DNA of 64,000 bases from Panicum virgatum (GCF_016808335.1 NC_053138.1:56450951-56514950); one strand, 5' to 3'; positions 1-12,707 are shown, numbered from the stretch's first letter. Notes: generated from the letters alone by a model not told the origin. Translations and numbers: made by a program.

Positions 1-105
1 CAGCTCTAGGGCGCTCGAGGAGGACGGTGATGCCGGCAGCTGGCTCGGTTTGAGGAAGAGTCCGCCTCTGTGGTTTTGAGGACGCCGGCGGCGGCGCCGG
101 CGGGG
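1..105 (+). other. 5' leader of the PAS/Raf-like kinase gene
   Basis: GC-rich sequence directly before the ATG at 106. The frame is open upstream to the GTG at 70, but 106 is chosen because it is the first ATG, in a good context (GGGGATGG), and the protein then starts with the Met-Glu-Pro-Ser stretch that leads into a short coiled coil. The transcription start probably lies before the window. Confidence 0.6.
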
Positions 106-3100
106 ATGGAGCCCAGCGAGGAGCTACTGAAGAAGATCCGGGAGCTGGAGGTTGGGCAGGCGCAGCTCAAGCAGGAGATGTCTAAGCTAATACCCGGCGT
201 CGGGGAGCGGCGGCGCTCGCAGCCGGTCTCGCCGCGCCGCGGCGTGCCGGTGCCGCCGCCACCGCCGCCTTCGAAGGGGACGCCGCCGGGGAGGCGCCCG
301 TCCGGGGGGGTCGAGGGCGGCCCACGGGCGTGGGCCCGGGGGTCGGCTTCGTTCCCGCACTCGTCCCCGCTGCAGAAGGAGGGCCGCGCCACGGGCTCTG
401 GAGACGCTAGCACCAGCGCTAGGCTGCCTGAGAGGCAGTACTCCAGGGTTCTGCAGTCGCTGGGGCAGTCCGTCCACATTCTGGACCTCGACGGGAGGAT
501 CATATACTGGTTAGATTTCTGGTTCTTCACCGTATCTTGATTTGCTTGCCTGCAACCTATGAGCTTGACAACGTTTGATGATATCCAATTGTCCTTCTGG
601 TCAGATATTTTGATTCTAGTGCCTGAAACGAAGTGAGTGTCTGCATATCCAAATTGGTACCAATACGAAATCTGCTCGGGCACTTGCGATCTCTGTGTGT
701 CATTTTGATCTAGCATAGCATGTGGTACGGGTTTGAGGATAGTGTTACAGTGGGATAATGTGGGTGACACTCTGTTACACTGTTGGTTCATGTAGGATCC
801 TAATTCTGTAATGATGTTAGGTTACTTATCAGCTGTGTTAAGGCACAGTAATGAAATGCTGGATGGGATGCCTAGACTTTAGCTGGTTCTGGGGATGAGC
901 TTGTACCATGAAGCTCTGCCTTCACTAAACATCTTGTTACTGCTAGTTCCTTGAGGGGCAGCATTGAGTCACAAAATGCACTTTGTCGGTAATTGATTTT
1001 TCGAGTTGCATTTCTTATTTAGTTATTTAAGTATTGACACTTTGACAGAATATGCAATTTGCTTCCTGGCAGACTATTTATCATTTGTAAAGTTAGAAAC
1101 ACTGCTTCTTTGCTTTTAATCAGATAAACAACTTAGTTTGATAAGTGTGCATGCTTCTTAACTTCACTTCAAAGCACAATAGGTTCTGCAAAAGTGCTCT
1201 TAATCCCATTTTGTTCTTGTTAGTGCTTCCTTTTTCACTAAATTTTGTCATTTACTACTATAGGAATCAGTCTGCAGAGAATCTGTTTGGCTATCCTGCA
1301 TCTGAAGCCCTTGGTCAGGATGCCCTCATGCTTCTGGTTGATTCCCGTGACCACAATGTGGTACATGACATCTTTCGACGTATTTCTATGGGTGAAAGTT
1401 GGACTGGGAAGTTTCCAGTTAAAAACAGGGGTGGAGATAGGTTTTCAGCTATTGCCACCAACACGCCTTTCTATGATGAGGATGGCAGTTTGGTGGGTAT
1501 CATTTGTGTTTCAAGTGATTCCCGCCAATTGGAGCAGATATTTTGTAGGCCTCCAACTCCTGCAAGGCCACAACCAGAATCGTCTAGGACATCTTGTGAT
1601 GGTAGTTGCAGCAACAGCAGTCGCATAACCAACTTGTTGAACAGAAGTACTTTTGATCCTCATCAACCCCTGCAAAGCACTTTAGCGTCTAAGATAACAA
1701 ATTTGGTAAGCTCTATTTTTCTATTAACAAAATGTTCTCGATATTTTCCAAATACATAGCACTGTAGCTTATATAATATGCTGTTAAAAACATGCCATTA
1801 AGCTCTGTTTTTGTATTAACAAAAAATTGTAGATATTTTCCAAATACATAGCATTCTAGCTTAAATAATATGTTGTTAACACATGTCATTTTGCAAATTT
1901 ATATGTTTTCTTTCAACGGTCCATTTCTACTCCAAAGGTCAATTACGAGACATCCTAGAATTTAACACAATCTCAGTAACAATAAATCACTCAATGCGGA
2001 CTTTGAATGGGGCTATAATATCATCTGTAGATGTGCTTTGGCTGTTTTGCAAATTGCCAAATTGTAGAATGATATCTGCAGAGGAACTTGTGTAGCAATC
2101 AATATGATCTGTTTAAGTATATATTCTTTGTTCGTTGCTAGCATATTCCTTTTTGATTTTTAGAATCACAACACAGGCTACCAAGGTCACAAATAAAGTT
2201 CGTTCTCGGGTCAGGACAGATGAGAATGGCATAGAACGGGAAGGTGGCAGTGGTGAGAGTCAGTGCTCTGATCGTGGTGCCAAGGAAGAACCAACGTCTA
2301 GCGGAACAACTACTCCAAGAGGGGATGCGCCTCGTGGCCCCTTTGCTATGGAGCACTCGCCTGGGAAATCAACCAACCCAAACAGTGATGAATCAGGTGA
2401 AGGAAAAGTAGGGTTACACAGGATTTTGAGTTCAAAGGCAGAGGCACTGCTGAACAAGAAAGGGATATCATGGCCTTGGAAAGGGCGGGAGAATGAGGGA
2501 CCTGATGAAAGAAATCATGTGATATTGCCATGGTTGCATGGTGACCAAGAGAATGGCCCGAATCATCGGAAGGTTTCTGATTCTAGCATAGCTCCAGATG
2601 CCCAAGGTGCTGAACACAACCAGCCTAGCAAAAATGAGGCGTCAGGTTCCTGGTCCTCTTTCAACAATAACAGCACAAGCAGTGCAAGCAGCACTGGAAG
2701 CACTAACAGCAGTGCTCTCTACAAAGTAGATCATGAAGCGGATTGTCTGGATTATGAGATCCTGTGGGAAGACCTTGTCATTGGAGAACAAATAGGTCAA
2801 GGTAGTTACTTCTCCTTTTCGAATGGTTTCTTGATCATATGGATGTGTTTGTGCATGATTGATATTTCTTTGTCTTTAAAAAAAAGTTACATTTTCTTTC
2901 TGTAATTTATTCAGGTTTCTTTGTCAGTGTTGTTTGTTCTATTGTGTGCATGTCTGTACTTTCGGAGTAACTTCGTTTCCTCTATATTTGTTTGTATATT
3001 CTTTATTTCTTCTTAAAAATGATATTATGGCTAGATAGAAAGGGCAGGCCTTGCACAGTGGTAGGTCTCAACACTTGTAACCTAGCTTTGAAGTTTGAAC

Positions 3101-6100
3101 CATTCTCCTTGCAAAACTAAGCAAGGGTAAGGATGTCTAGAAATTACCTTCCCAAGACGGCCGGACCCCTTGTATGTGGGCTTTCAGCACTAGGTATGCC
3201 CTTCTCTTTTCATGTCTGGATAGGTGCTACAGTTGGAGATGCGAGTATACCCCATTTTAGCCCCTGTTTGGCTGAGTTTTGGTTCTAATTTTATCAGAAG
3301 TGTGAACCATGTGCTTGTGATGAGAACCCAGTGCTAGAGCCTTAGTTTCTGTCTGCATTGGAATCTGGGACTGAAATTTCAGAGTGTCATCTTGCTACTA
3401 TTTTCTAAGTTTGTCCTGCTCCAAGAACATGTGTTTGCTCTTAGGATCTGAAATCTCTTGAGAACTCTGATCACCAACATGGGTGCTCTTGAAACTTTCT
3501 ATACACTTGAGGATCTAGATTTGCCAAATAAGCCTTGGCATGGTCTTTCTTGTTATAGGAATAGTCTCCACTTGATGTTTTTATTAAATAAAATAGCTTT
3601 ACATGCTGACATCTTACTAAAAGTAACTTAAGTGTACTTTGCATTGCATTCTATTGTATTATATACCTTTTAATAATTGTACTTTTAACTTGTGTATGTG
3701 CAGGTTCTTGTGGGACAGTGTATCATGCTTTGTGGTATGGTTCGGTATGTTCTGTTGCTTGGCTGTTGCATGAATTACTAATCTCTATTTACTTCTTTTT
3801 TAGTTTATCATCTTATGTGGCATGTTCTGGCAGGATGTGGCTGTTAAAGTTTTCTCCAAGCAAGAATATTCAGAAGATGTGATACAGGCCTTTCGGCAAG
3901 AGGTAGATATCCATCCTCAGCTCAACTACCATACAGTTTATGACAAGAGGACATGCAGCTCATCCCCTAGCTGCATAGTAGTTAATATGTTGTGACCCTG
4001 ATTAGTGTCATAATTACAGTTCTTTTGTCATAGTTTGTGATGACTTATACACACTTGAAATAAAATAAAAAAATACAATTTGGATTTTTCAGTTTCAGGA
4101 TTCCTGCAAAACCTACCAATTTGATTGTCATCAAATACATTGATATAGACAAAAATAAAAATAGCATGCTGAAAAATGATATATGTTTTGTTTAGAGTTG
4201 ATTCTGGAAGTGGTAGTGAAGCCTTTTGTTAGCTTCAGATCTTGTGACTTCCATTTGAAAGTTTGGATTCTTAGTTGTACTGATACCATTCATTCATATG
4301 TTAAGGTATCCCTTATGAAGAAACTGCGCCATCCTAACATTCTACTCTTCATGGGTGCGGTTACATCTCCACAACGCCTATGTATTGTAACAGAGTTTCT
4401 CCCTCGGTATGCCCCCTAACGTTTTCAAGTTCTTATTTTGTGGTGTTTGTGTTGGTCCCTGCAATCAAGGGCCAGGTAAGCAACCTGGTCACCTTCCTCT
4501 CCCTCTCTTTGGCTCCAAGGTAGAAGAAGAGCTGAGCTCTTCTGCACACACATACACTCTGCTGTCTACTCTCTGCGCTGGCTGAGAGCTGAACACTAGA
4601 ATGTGGCAAGAATGAACTGCCTTTTCTCATTGCATTGCATTCATATTTATACACCATTGCTACCTACTCTAAGGTGCTACCAGTTATGGCTAATAACTTC
4701 TATCACTATCTGAACATTAGTGGCCTAGAGCCATAAGTTAACAAAGGCTGCAAGTCAACAAAGGCTGCTAGCAAACTGCAGACTTCCTTGACCAAAATCA
4801 CAAAAGGGACAGCTGCAGATTAAGTCTTACATTACTTCCCCTAATCCTGCTGCTAGCCCTGGACCTCATCCATGCCGATCATCTTCCTCAATTCCGAGAA
4901 CCGAAGACGCCCGAGCGACTTGGTGAGGATGTCAGCGAGTTGCCGTCTGGTGTCGACGAACTCGATGACAAGGTGCCCCCCATCGACGCAGTCCCGAAAA
5001 AAATGGAACTTCACATCGATATGCTTGCTTCGGTCGTGAAAGACGGGGTTCTTTGCCAGCACAATGGCCGGCTGGTTGTCCACCTTGAGTGCTGGCGGGC
5101 GAGCTTCAACGCCAGTGAGCTCACCCAACAGCCGGCGCAGCCAAACGACTTGGCACGCCGCGGTGGCCGCTGCAATGTACTCCGATTCACAGGTTGACAG
5201 CGCCACCACCTTCTGCTTCAGTGACTGCCAAGCCACCGGTGCGGTTCCAAGGGAGACGAGCACACATGTGGTGCTCTTCCGTCCATCCACATCTCCAGCC
5301 ATGTCCGCATCACTGAATGCCGTCAGCTGAAGCCCGCCGTGCCTGGGGAAGACGACGCCCATGTCCAGAGAGCCCTGGACGTAGCGCAGCACCCGCTTGA
5401 CCGCTGTCCAGTGGTCCTCCCGCGGGTCTTCGAGGAAACGGCTCACATACCCGACTGCGAACGTGATGTCCGGCCGCGTATGCGTCAGCCACCGCAGCCC
5501 GCCGACGATGCTTCGGTAACGCGTTGCGTCCACCCTCGCCGCCGTGCTGTTCTTCGACAGCTTGATCCGCTCCTCCATCGGCGTCGCCATGGGCTTGCAG
5601 CCCGTCATCCCGGCCTGCTCCAGCAGCTTGAGCGCATAGGCGCGCTGGCCCAGCGCGATGGAGTCCCTCCCCTGCTTTACCTCGATGCCGAGGTAGTAGG
5701 AGAGTGCGCCGAGATTGCTCATTTTGAAACGAGCCGCCATCTCGCATTTGAACGCTTCAATGTCCTGCGCCCGAGCTCCGGTGACGATCAGGTCGTCCAC
5801 GTACACGCCGACGATGAGCTCTTCCTTCCCCCGTCGTCGTGTGTACAGCGCATGCTCGGTGGCGCAGCGTGCGAACCCAAGCTCACCCATGGTGGTGTCG
5901 AGCTTGGCGTTCCACGCCCTTGGAGCTTGGCGCAGCCCATACAGAGCCTTCCGCAGCCGGAGCACCTTGTGCTCTGCCCCCGGCACCGCGAAGCCCGGCG
6001 CCTGCTTGACGTAGACCTTCTCCTCCAGGTCGCCGTTCAAGAACGCCGATTTGACGTCGAGGTGATGGACCTGCCAGTCCTTTGCCGCCGCAAGAGCTAG

Positions 6101-9100
6101 CAGCAGCCGCACCGACTCCATCCGAGCCACCGGTGCGAACACCTCCTCGAAATCAATCCCTTCACGCTGCACAAAACCACGGGCAACGAGCCGAGCCTTG
6201 TGCTTGACAATGGCGCCGCGCTTGTCCCGCTTTACCTTGTAGACCCATTTCAGGCCAATCGGCCGGCATCCCGCCGGCGGATCGACCAGCTCCCAGGTGC
6301 GGTTGTCCTCGATTGACCGCATCTCCTCCATCATGGCCTTCCGCCAGTCCGCGTCACGCTCCGCAACCGCGAACGTGGCCGGCTCCTCCGCGCTCATGAG
6401 CATGAGCTCTGGATCGGTGAGACGCGAGGCCAGCCCCGGTAGCTCTGCATCACCGATGATGTCGTCCACTCACCTGAATCGGAGCTCCTCTCCGTCGTGG
6501 TAGGCATCCACGAACTCCGAGTAGGAGGACGGGGGGATGCGAACTCAGGATCCGCCGCCGCTGTCGGGGTCCCCTGTTCTGGAAAAACAGGGGAGGCTGG
6601 GGACGCTGAACTCGCCGCGCCAGGACTTGGCGGAACCTCCGCCGTGCCAGGACTTGGAGGCTCCACCGCCTCCGCTTCTGGCTCCTGCGCTGCCTCCTCT
6701 GCGCCACTCCGGCGCTCGATCACCAGCTGCTCGACGACGAATTCGCCCGTCAAGCCGCCGCCGGACCCCTCTGCTTCCCCTGCCGCGGGCGTGCTCCAAC
6801 TCCATGCCACCACCTTGTCGAAAATGACATCCCGGGACACCACCACCTTCCCCCGGGCTGGGTCGTAGAGCCGATAGGCCTTCGTCCCATCTTCATAGCC
6901 CAGGAACACCATCTTGGTGCTCCGATCTTCAAGCTTCCCAAGGCCTGGCTTGACGGTCTTCACGTGCCCGATGCAGCCGAACGTGCGTAGGTACGAGACG
7001 TTTGGCTTACGCCCATACCACGCCTGATACGGCGTCATCCCCTTCAGGGCCTTGGTCGGTGAGCGGTTCAAGATGAACACCGCCGTGCTCACCGCCTCGC
7101 CCTAGAATTCCGCCGGCATTGCCTTCGCCTTCATCATCGAGCGTGCCATCCCAACGATGGTTTGATTTCGCCGCTCGACTACGCCATTTTGCTGTGGCGA
7201 ATATGGTGCCGTCAGTTGACGCGCCACTCCCTCTCCTGCGCAGTAGTTGGCGAATTCCACCGCTGTGAACTCGCCGCCACGGTCGGTTCTGACGACGCGC
7301 AGCCTCTTCCCGGAGTCCGCCTCTGCCCGCGCCTTGAAGCGCCTGATGGCCTCCGCCGCCTCATCTTTGCTCGTCAGGAGCTGCAGCCACATATACCGAC
7401 TGCAGTCGTCCACGAGCAGGAGGAAGTATCTCCGACCACCATGCGTCGTCGGCGTGATGGGCCCGCGCAGGTCCCCGTGGACCAGCTGGAGCACCTCCTG
7501 CGCCCGGTACTTGGCCGGCTTTGGGAACGGCAGACGCCTCTGCTTCCCGGCCAAGCAGCTGTCGCAGAGCTCGTCGACGTGCTTGATCTGCGGCAGCCCG
7601 GTCACCATCTTGCCCAGGCGTCCAAGCGCCTCAAAGCTCAAGTGGCCGAACCTCCCATGCCACAGCCATGGTTCCTCCGTGCACGCCGCCGCGAGACACA
7701 CCGGCTGCTCCACCTTCAAATCCAGGAGATAAAGCCGGTTACGGGAACGTGTTACCTTGGCGAGAAGACGCCGTTCCCGGTCCCTGATGCTTAGTACTGC
7801 GGCCTTGACGAGCACCTCCGACCCGTGCTCATCCAGCTGCCCCAAGCTCACAATGTTTGAGCGCAGCTGGGGAATGTAATACACTTCCTGGAGTGCACGG
7901 TGCTCGCCGTTGCGGCACCTGAAGAGGACCGTGCCCTGCCCGCGGATGATGACCCGCGAGCCATCGCCGAACTTGACCGTCCCGGTCTTGCTTTCGTCGA
8001 GGTCAGAGAAGGCGGCCCTGCTCCCCGTCATGTGGTTGCTGGCCCCAGAGTCCAGGTACCACCTTTGCTCCAGCTCGTCGCCGACCGCGCCCAGCAACAC
8101 CCGCGCCTCTGGCTCGTCAAGGTTGACGGGCTGCGGCGCAGTCCTCTGCTCCGTGTCCGCCTCCTCTGCTTCGCCATCCTTCAGCGCGCAGTACTGCGCC
8201 ATCAACAGCGCGTGGTCGTCGTCGCTCTCTTCTTGAGCTAGGTGGGCCTCCTTCTTCTCTTTCCGCTCCGGGCACTCCTTAGCCCAGTGCCCGAGCTTGC
8301 CGCACTTGCGGCAGGCATCGGGGTCGAAGTTCTTCTTTTTCCCCCTCTCGTGCGGATTCCCGCGCGCCTTGTTGCCGCCGGCATACCCGCCGCGGCTTGA
8401 GGAGTTCTCCCCGGTCCGCCGCTTCATGCGCGCGTTCCACTCCTCGGTGAGCAGCAACTTGCCGCTCTCCTGCCTCCGCTCCAGCGGCGCATCAGAACGC
8501 CCTTCGGCTAGGCGAAGTCGACCGACGACGTCCTCGAGCGAGACCTGATCCAGGTCCAAGGTGGCCTCGATTGTAACCGCCATCTGGCTGTACTTGGCCG
8601 GGCACGCGCGGAGCAGCTTGCAGACGACGTCCTCCTCCTCCAACTTCTTCCCCAGCGTTGCCAACTGGCTTGCCAACGACTGGAGTCGGAGCGCAAAGTC
8701 CTCCACAGCCTTGCCGTGGCGGAACTTCAGGTCGTCGAAGTCCCTGCGCAGCTGCTGCGCCTTGGCCCTCTTGGCTCGATCCGAGCCAACTCGGAATGAA
8801 GCCAGCATGTTCCACGCCTCCTTCGCCGTCTTCTTGTTGCCGATGGTCTCGTGGAACTCTGGTGGCGTGGATGACAGCAGTGCGTCCATGGCCTGGACGT
8901 CTTCATCCTCTTCTTTGGTGCCGACTTCCACGGCCGTCCAGAGCTTGCGCGCCTTGAGCCGCCACTTCATCAGCACCACCCACTCGCCATAGTTGGTGCG
9001 AGTGAGCTGCGGCCAGTCCCGCGAGCTCGTCTCCCGCACCGTCCTGATCACAACCTCCGAGACATCCTTCCCCTTGTCGCCTGCACTGGACGCCGGGGAG

Positions 9101-11626
9101 TCTTCGCCAGCCATCGTTCAGCCGCTGGGCTAGAACGACACCGTACGGCTCTGATGCCACTTGTTGGTCCCTGCAATCAAGGGCCAGGTAAGCAACCTGG
9201 TCACCTTCCTCTCCCTCTCTTTGGCTCCAAGGTAGAAGAAGAGCTGAGCTCTTCTGCACACACATACACTCTGCTGTCTGCTCTCTGCGCTGGCTGAGAG
9301 CTGAACACTAGAATGTGGCAAGAATGAACTGCCTTTTCTCATTGCATTGCATTCATATTTATACACCATTGCTACCTACTCTAAGGTGCTACCAGTTATG
9401 GCTAATAACTTCTATCACTATCTGAACATTAGTGGCCTAGAGCCATAAGTCAACAAAGGCTGCAAGTCAACAAAGGCTGCTAGCAAACTGCAGACTTCCT
9501 TGACCAAAATCACAAAAGGGACAGCTGCAGATTAAGTCTTACAGTTTGCTCACTGTTACTCCCTTGCTCATGTTCATGAAATTGAGCTCAGAAGTTTGTT
9601 TACATCTGGTGGAATGGTTTGACTGCTACAACAATAGTTGTGTAAGACATATAGGAAACTGAAAGTCAGAAGTTCTTGGCATGGTTTAAGCTGAGAAGTC
9701 ATTGATGCGCATACCTTTTGTTGTAAGTGGTGTATCCAGTAAAATATACATTTAAGTGGGATCATATAGTAAGATGTTTCTCTGTCAATGGAAAACTATT
9801 CTAAAAATAAAATATGCATTGGTTTGGTTGCATGTTCAAAACACATAGTGTCAACTACCCAAACTTATGATGATTACCTGCAGATTTTTTCTTGGTTCCT
9901 TTTCCTATTTTCATTCTTCTTAAATGCAGGGGAAGTTTGTTTCGCTTACTTCAAAGGAGCGGTACTAAGTTGGATGTGAGACGGCGCATTCACATGGCTT
10001 TAGATATTGTAAGTGCATTTTCTTTATACGAGCCCATTATTCACCTGATTCAGTGAATGATTATGGCCATCTAGTTCGTGCTTTCATATTTGAGCAAGGA
10101 GCTTGTCAATCCCCTAGCAAACAAAATTTATGTGTTCCAAGTTCTACACTTTTTTTTTATATCTATACTTCGATCCCCTAGTCATCTGTATTTTGTGTTT
10201 ATACAGGCAAGTTCTACACTTTTTTTTTATATCTATACTTCGATCCCCTAGTCATCTGTATTTTGTGTTTATACAGGCAAGGGGCATGAATTATCTTCAC
10301 CATTCCAGCCCACCTATCATACATCGAGATTTGAAATCATCTAATCTTCTGGTTGATAAGAACTGGACTGTGAAGGTACAATCCACTTTATTTGTTTTCC
10401 ACATTTTTTTTATTCTCCTGCTTGCCTCCTCTCAATTCATCAGACTCAAATCAGGTGGCAGACTTTGGCCTTTCACGTCTCAAGCGCGAAACTTTTCTGA
10501 CAACAAAAACTGGGAAAGGAACAGTAAGTTCCAGCAATCTTAATTTGAATACTTGATATATCAGTTAACATGATTGGTTTAAAGCTTTCCCTTGTATTAT
10601 TTTCTCTTTAACATACTGATGTGGCTTTCCTATCCAGCCGCAATGGATGGCACCAGAGGTGTTGCGGAATGAACCTTCAGATGAGAAGTAAGTTGTGGAG
10701 ATCTTACCAACAGAAGTTTCTCTGATCAGCTCTTGATATGAGTACACTAATAACTTTTTCATGGTGCTAATGTAGGTCTGATGTGTATAGCTATGGGGTG
10801 ATCCTGTGGGAACTTGTTACGCAGAAGATACCATGGGAAAATTTGAACTCGATGCAGGTATATTCTTGTTAGATTTTGTTTTTGTTAAATTTGTCTGATT
10901 TTGACCATATATGTAGTGGCAAATTGTGATTGACTCAAGATATTATTTCTTGTAGCAGCTTTAAATAATATATCAATTAATAGTAAACTTTTGACCGCTA
11001 GTTTAATTGGTTGCATGGAATTAGAACTACTGAGCTCGCCAAAAGTTTTTTTGTGGGGGTATTCCTGCAATAGACCTCATGTGGCCTGACAGCACTTTTA
11101 CTGACACTATATTTTGCATAGTAGACCTCTACCATGTTGATATTTTGCAGCCGTTTATTTTTCTTCATATTTTTTGACAAGTCCTGTATACTAACTCTCA
11201 GGGGCTTGTTTCTTATATAGGTCATTGGTGCAGTTGGTTTCATGAACCAAAGGTTGGATATTCCGAGTGATGTGGATCCACAATGGACATCAATTATCCT
11301 AAGCTGTTGGGAAAGGTATTTACTGCTTTTCCTTCCTTTCTTTAGTGCCTTTAGGAAAGGTGAAACCTCAGGCCCCAGTCAGTTCTCTGCATTCTGAGTA
11401 GTTTTCTGCAGCCTGTACTTGCAAATTTTTGAAGTTTATTACTCTAGAAGAAATTTATAGTTTTGTATTTTGTAATATCTGTATATTCCTGATTACATTT
11501 TCCCTTTCCGTGAGCAGCGACCCACAGCAGCGCCCATCATTTCAAGAACTTCTGGAGAGGCTCCGAGAGCTGCAAAGACATTACGCCATCCAGCAGCGGA
11601 ATGCAAAGAACAGCATCGAGGAGTGA
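106..11626 (+). CDS. PAS-domain Raf-like MAP kinase kinase kinase (13 exons, 754 aa)
   Basis: Coding exons, each with GT-AG borders and consistent phase: 106-509, 1264-1705, 2177-2801, 3704-3744, 3834-3902, 4306-4406, 9930-10008, 10277-10375, 10455-10523, 10638-10687, 10776-10857, 11221-11315, 11518-11626 (TGA). They sum to 2265 nt. Domain order: short N-terminal coiled coil and proline run; PAS domain about residues 112-232 ([13 protein letters not shown] and [17 protein letters not shown]); Ser/Asn-rich linker; kinase domain about 476-735. Kinase motifs seen: GQGSCGTV loop (489-496), VAVK lysine (509), HRDLKSSN (603-610), DFG (623-625), and MAPEV in the activation segment. Plant homologues are PAS-containing Raf-like MAPKKKs, a group studied in ABA and seed signalling; the exact orthologue is not assigned. 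Phosphorylation of downstream kinases in the cytosol/nucleus is inferred from family. The gene looks intact despite a 5.1-kb Copia element in intron 6 and a duplicated acceptor before exon 8. Confidence 0.95.
3041..3210 (+). mobile_element. tRNA-derived SINE-like element in intron 3 of the kinase gene
   Basis: An internal promoter-like A box (GCACAGTGGTAGGTCTC) is followed by a B-box-like AGTTTGAACC about 35 bp later. The body then reads GCAAGGGTAAGGATGTC ... CTTGTATGTGGGCTTTCAGCACTAGGTATGCCC and ends in a T-rich tail, a layout I associate with Au/p-SINE type elements of grasses. No clean target duplication was found, so the borders are approximate. Confidence 0.5.
4450..4831 (-). repeat. Copia LTR (3' LTR of the minus-strand element)
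   Basis: Starts TGTTGGTCCCTGC and ends TTAAGTCTTACA in + orientation; matches 9162-9543 except for two substitutions. It is preceded by target duplication GTTTG. Confidence 0.97.
4832..4845 (-). other. Polypurine tract of the Copia element
   Basis: On the minus strand the sequence AGGATTAGGGGAAGTAAT runs into the TG of the LTR, which is the expected place and composition for plus-strand priming. Confidence 0.7.
4853..9114 (-). pseudogene. Copia gag-pol polyprotein, one stop and one frameshift
   Basis: Reading from 9114 downward: a UBN2/gag-2 type capsid region, a CCHC zinc knuckle ([14 protein letters not shown]), an aspartic protease site ([13 protein letters not shown]), a GAG-pre-integrase HHCC region (WHGRFGHLS ... 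CDSCLAGKQ), and the integrase core with [13 protein letters not shown] and [16 protein letters not shown] at 7104-7102 then interrupts the integrase in frame. Translation continues in the same frame to about 6530, where a run of six C (minus strand) marks a frameshift. An in-frame TGA follows at 6472-6470. RT motifs [10 protein letters not shown] and [10 protein letters not shown] and RNase H DADMAGD and ESEYIAA follow to the stop near 4853. This is the usual Copia order (INT before RT). Length and order are near full; only the breaks argue against activity. Confidence 0.95.
9147..9159 (-). other. Primer binding site, initiator tRNA-Met type
   Basis: Minus strand TGGCATCAGAGCC begins two bases inside the 5' LTR border. 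It matches the usual plant Copia site TGGTATCAGAGC, complementary to the 3' end of initiator tRNA-Met, with one T-to-C difference. Confidence 0.85.
9162..9543 (-). repeat. Copia LTR (5' LTR of the minus-strand element)
   Basis: 382 bp, matches 4450-4831 apart from two substitutions, and is followed by target duplication GTTTG at 9544-9548. Confidence 0.97.
10141..10280 (+). repeat. Perfect 70-bp tandem duplication across the intron 7 / exon 8 junction
   Basis: Bases 10141-10210 and 10211-10280 are identical. Each copy carries the poly-T tract, TTTATACAG acceptor and the first exon bases GCAA. The downstream acceptor (AG at 10275-10276) gives the conserved kinase reading ARGMNYLHH. The upstream acceptor (AG at 10205-10206) would add 70 nt, shift the frame and meet a TAG after 14 codons. 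Confidence 0.97.
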
Positions 11627-12320
11627 AGATTGCAACTCCCAGGGTCACTTGCTAAAGCGAGTAAGTGATTAGGCGAGATGGTATTTTGGCCGACAGTGCC
11701 ACAGAGGCATGTCAGATCTCGAGAAGGGTTTGAGACCTCCTGTATGGTTTTGCTCCCTGGAATAGCTAAGGCTGGGAACTTGTACAGATGAGGTACCTTC
11801 GGTTTTGTTGAGTTCACCCCCAGGGTGATTGTGACTGAAATTCCTGAGTCCTGACAGCAAGATTAGGGTAGTGATGGAGCTCGGGCAGGTTGGTGCCTTG
11901 GGTCCTGATTGGTGGAGATGCGTGGTTATCTGAATTTGTGGCAAGGACATGACGTGTAGATTGTGCTGACAACAGTGGTGTAGTGCATACATGTGGTCGA
12001 TTGTGATCATGCGTGAACTGGAATAGAAGTTGTAAAATCAGCATTTTTTGGTTGGCGCCGTCGGTCGATTTTCGGCCTTTGCATTGTGTCTGGAATATTT
12101 TGCTGTTCTCAGACTTTTAGCACTGGGCTTGCTTAGTGCCTGCATTCTCTGAATCTTCATGTGGTTCTGTTCTCATAAGCAGCGCATCGGCTGGTGATTT
12201 ATGTGCCGCTTACATTGTACTCGCGCCCTGTTTGAGATGTGATGCACGAAAATGGAATATCTCGCCATGGCGATAATTAAACGTCACCATTTGAATTGGT
12301 GCTATTTAAATTCCGGCGTT
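11627..12320 (+). other. 3' UTR of the kinase gene and short intergenic stretch
   Basis: No coding potential is seen. T/G-rich sequence around 12000-12150 (TTGTAAAATCAGC, TGTCTGGAATATTTTGC) is compatible with plant polyadenylation, but no strong AATAAA is present. Nothing else recognised before the Stowaway element. Confidence 0.5.
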
Positions 12321-12325
12321 GAGTA

Positions 12326-12584
12326 CTCCCTCCGTTCCAAATTATAAAATATTTTAATAATTTTGGAGAGTTAAAAATTTTTATGTTTGACCAAATTTAT
12401 ATAATAGAATAATAATATTTATTATATAAATTAAGTATCATTAGATTTTTTATTAGTTATATTTTTATAGTAATCAATTTGATATCATAAATTTTTATAT
12501 TTCTCTCTATAATTTTAGTAAAATTTGAGATTGTTTTGACTCTCCAAATTTTTTGAGATGTCTTGTAATTTGGAACAGAAGGAG
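12326..12584. mobile_element. Stowaway MITE (Tc1/mariner type)
   Basis: 259 bp with inverted ends CTCCCTCCGTTCCAAATTAT and (reverse complement of the right end) CTCCTTCTGTTCCAAATTAC, flanked on both sides by the TA target. The AT-rich interior has no ORF. It lies between the kinase gene and the next small gene. Confidence 0.93.
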
Positions 12585-12707
12585 TATTATTTTACTAAAA
12601 AAATGATTTCAAAAAGTAAAATAAAATCTTTTTGCTGGGCTGTGATGTGCCGGCTATTTCCGGCCCGTTTGATTCCGTGACGGAAACGGCCCCTCCTCTT
12701 CGTCTCT

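Larger units (their letters stand above)
4450..9543 (-). mobile_element. Ty1-Copia LTR retrotransposon, antisense in kinase intron 6
   Basis: 5094 bp bounded by two 382-bp LTRs with TG...CA ends and a 5-bp target duplication GTTTG (4445-4449 and 9544-9548). PBS, gag-protease-integrase-RT-RNaseH order and polypurine tract are all on the minus strand, opposite to the kinase gene. The LTRs differ at only two positions (the third base of TGTCTAC/TGTCTGC and AAGTTAAC/AAGTCAAC), so the insertion is recent. The coding region has one in-frame stop and one frameshift, so this copy is probably not autonomous. Confidence 0.97.

Noticed and set aside
6..791. 261-codon minus-strand ORF at the window start
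   Set aside because: Antisense to exon 1 and intron 1 of the kinase gene; no motif.
4940..9000. Many plus-strand ORFs in the Copia element
   Set aside because: Antisense shadows of the gag-pol frame.
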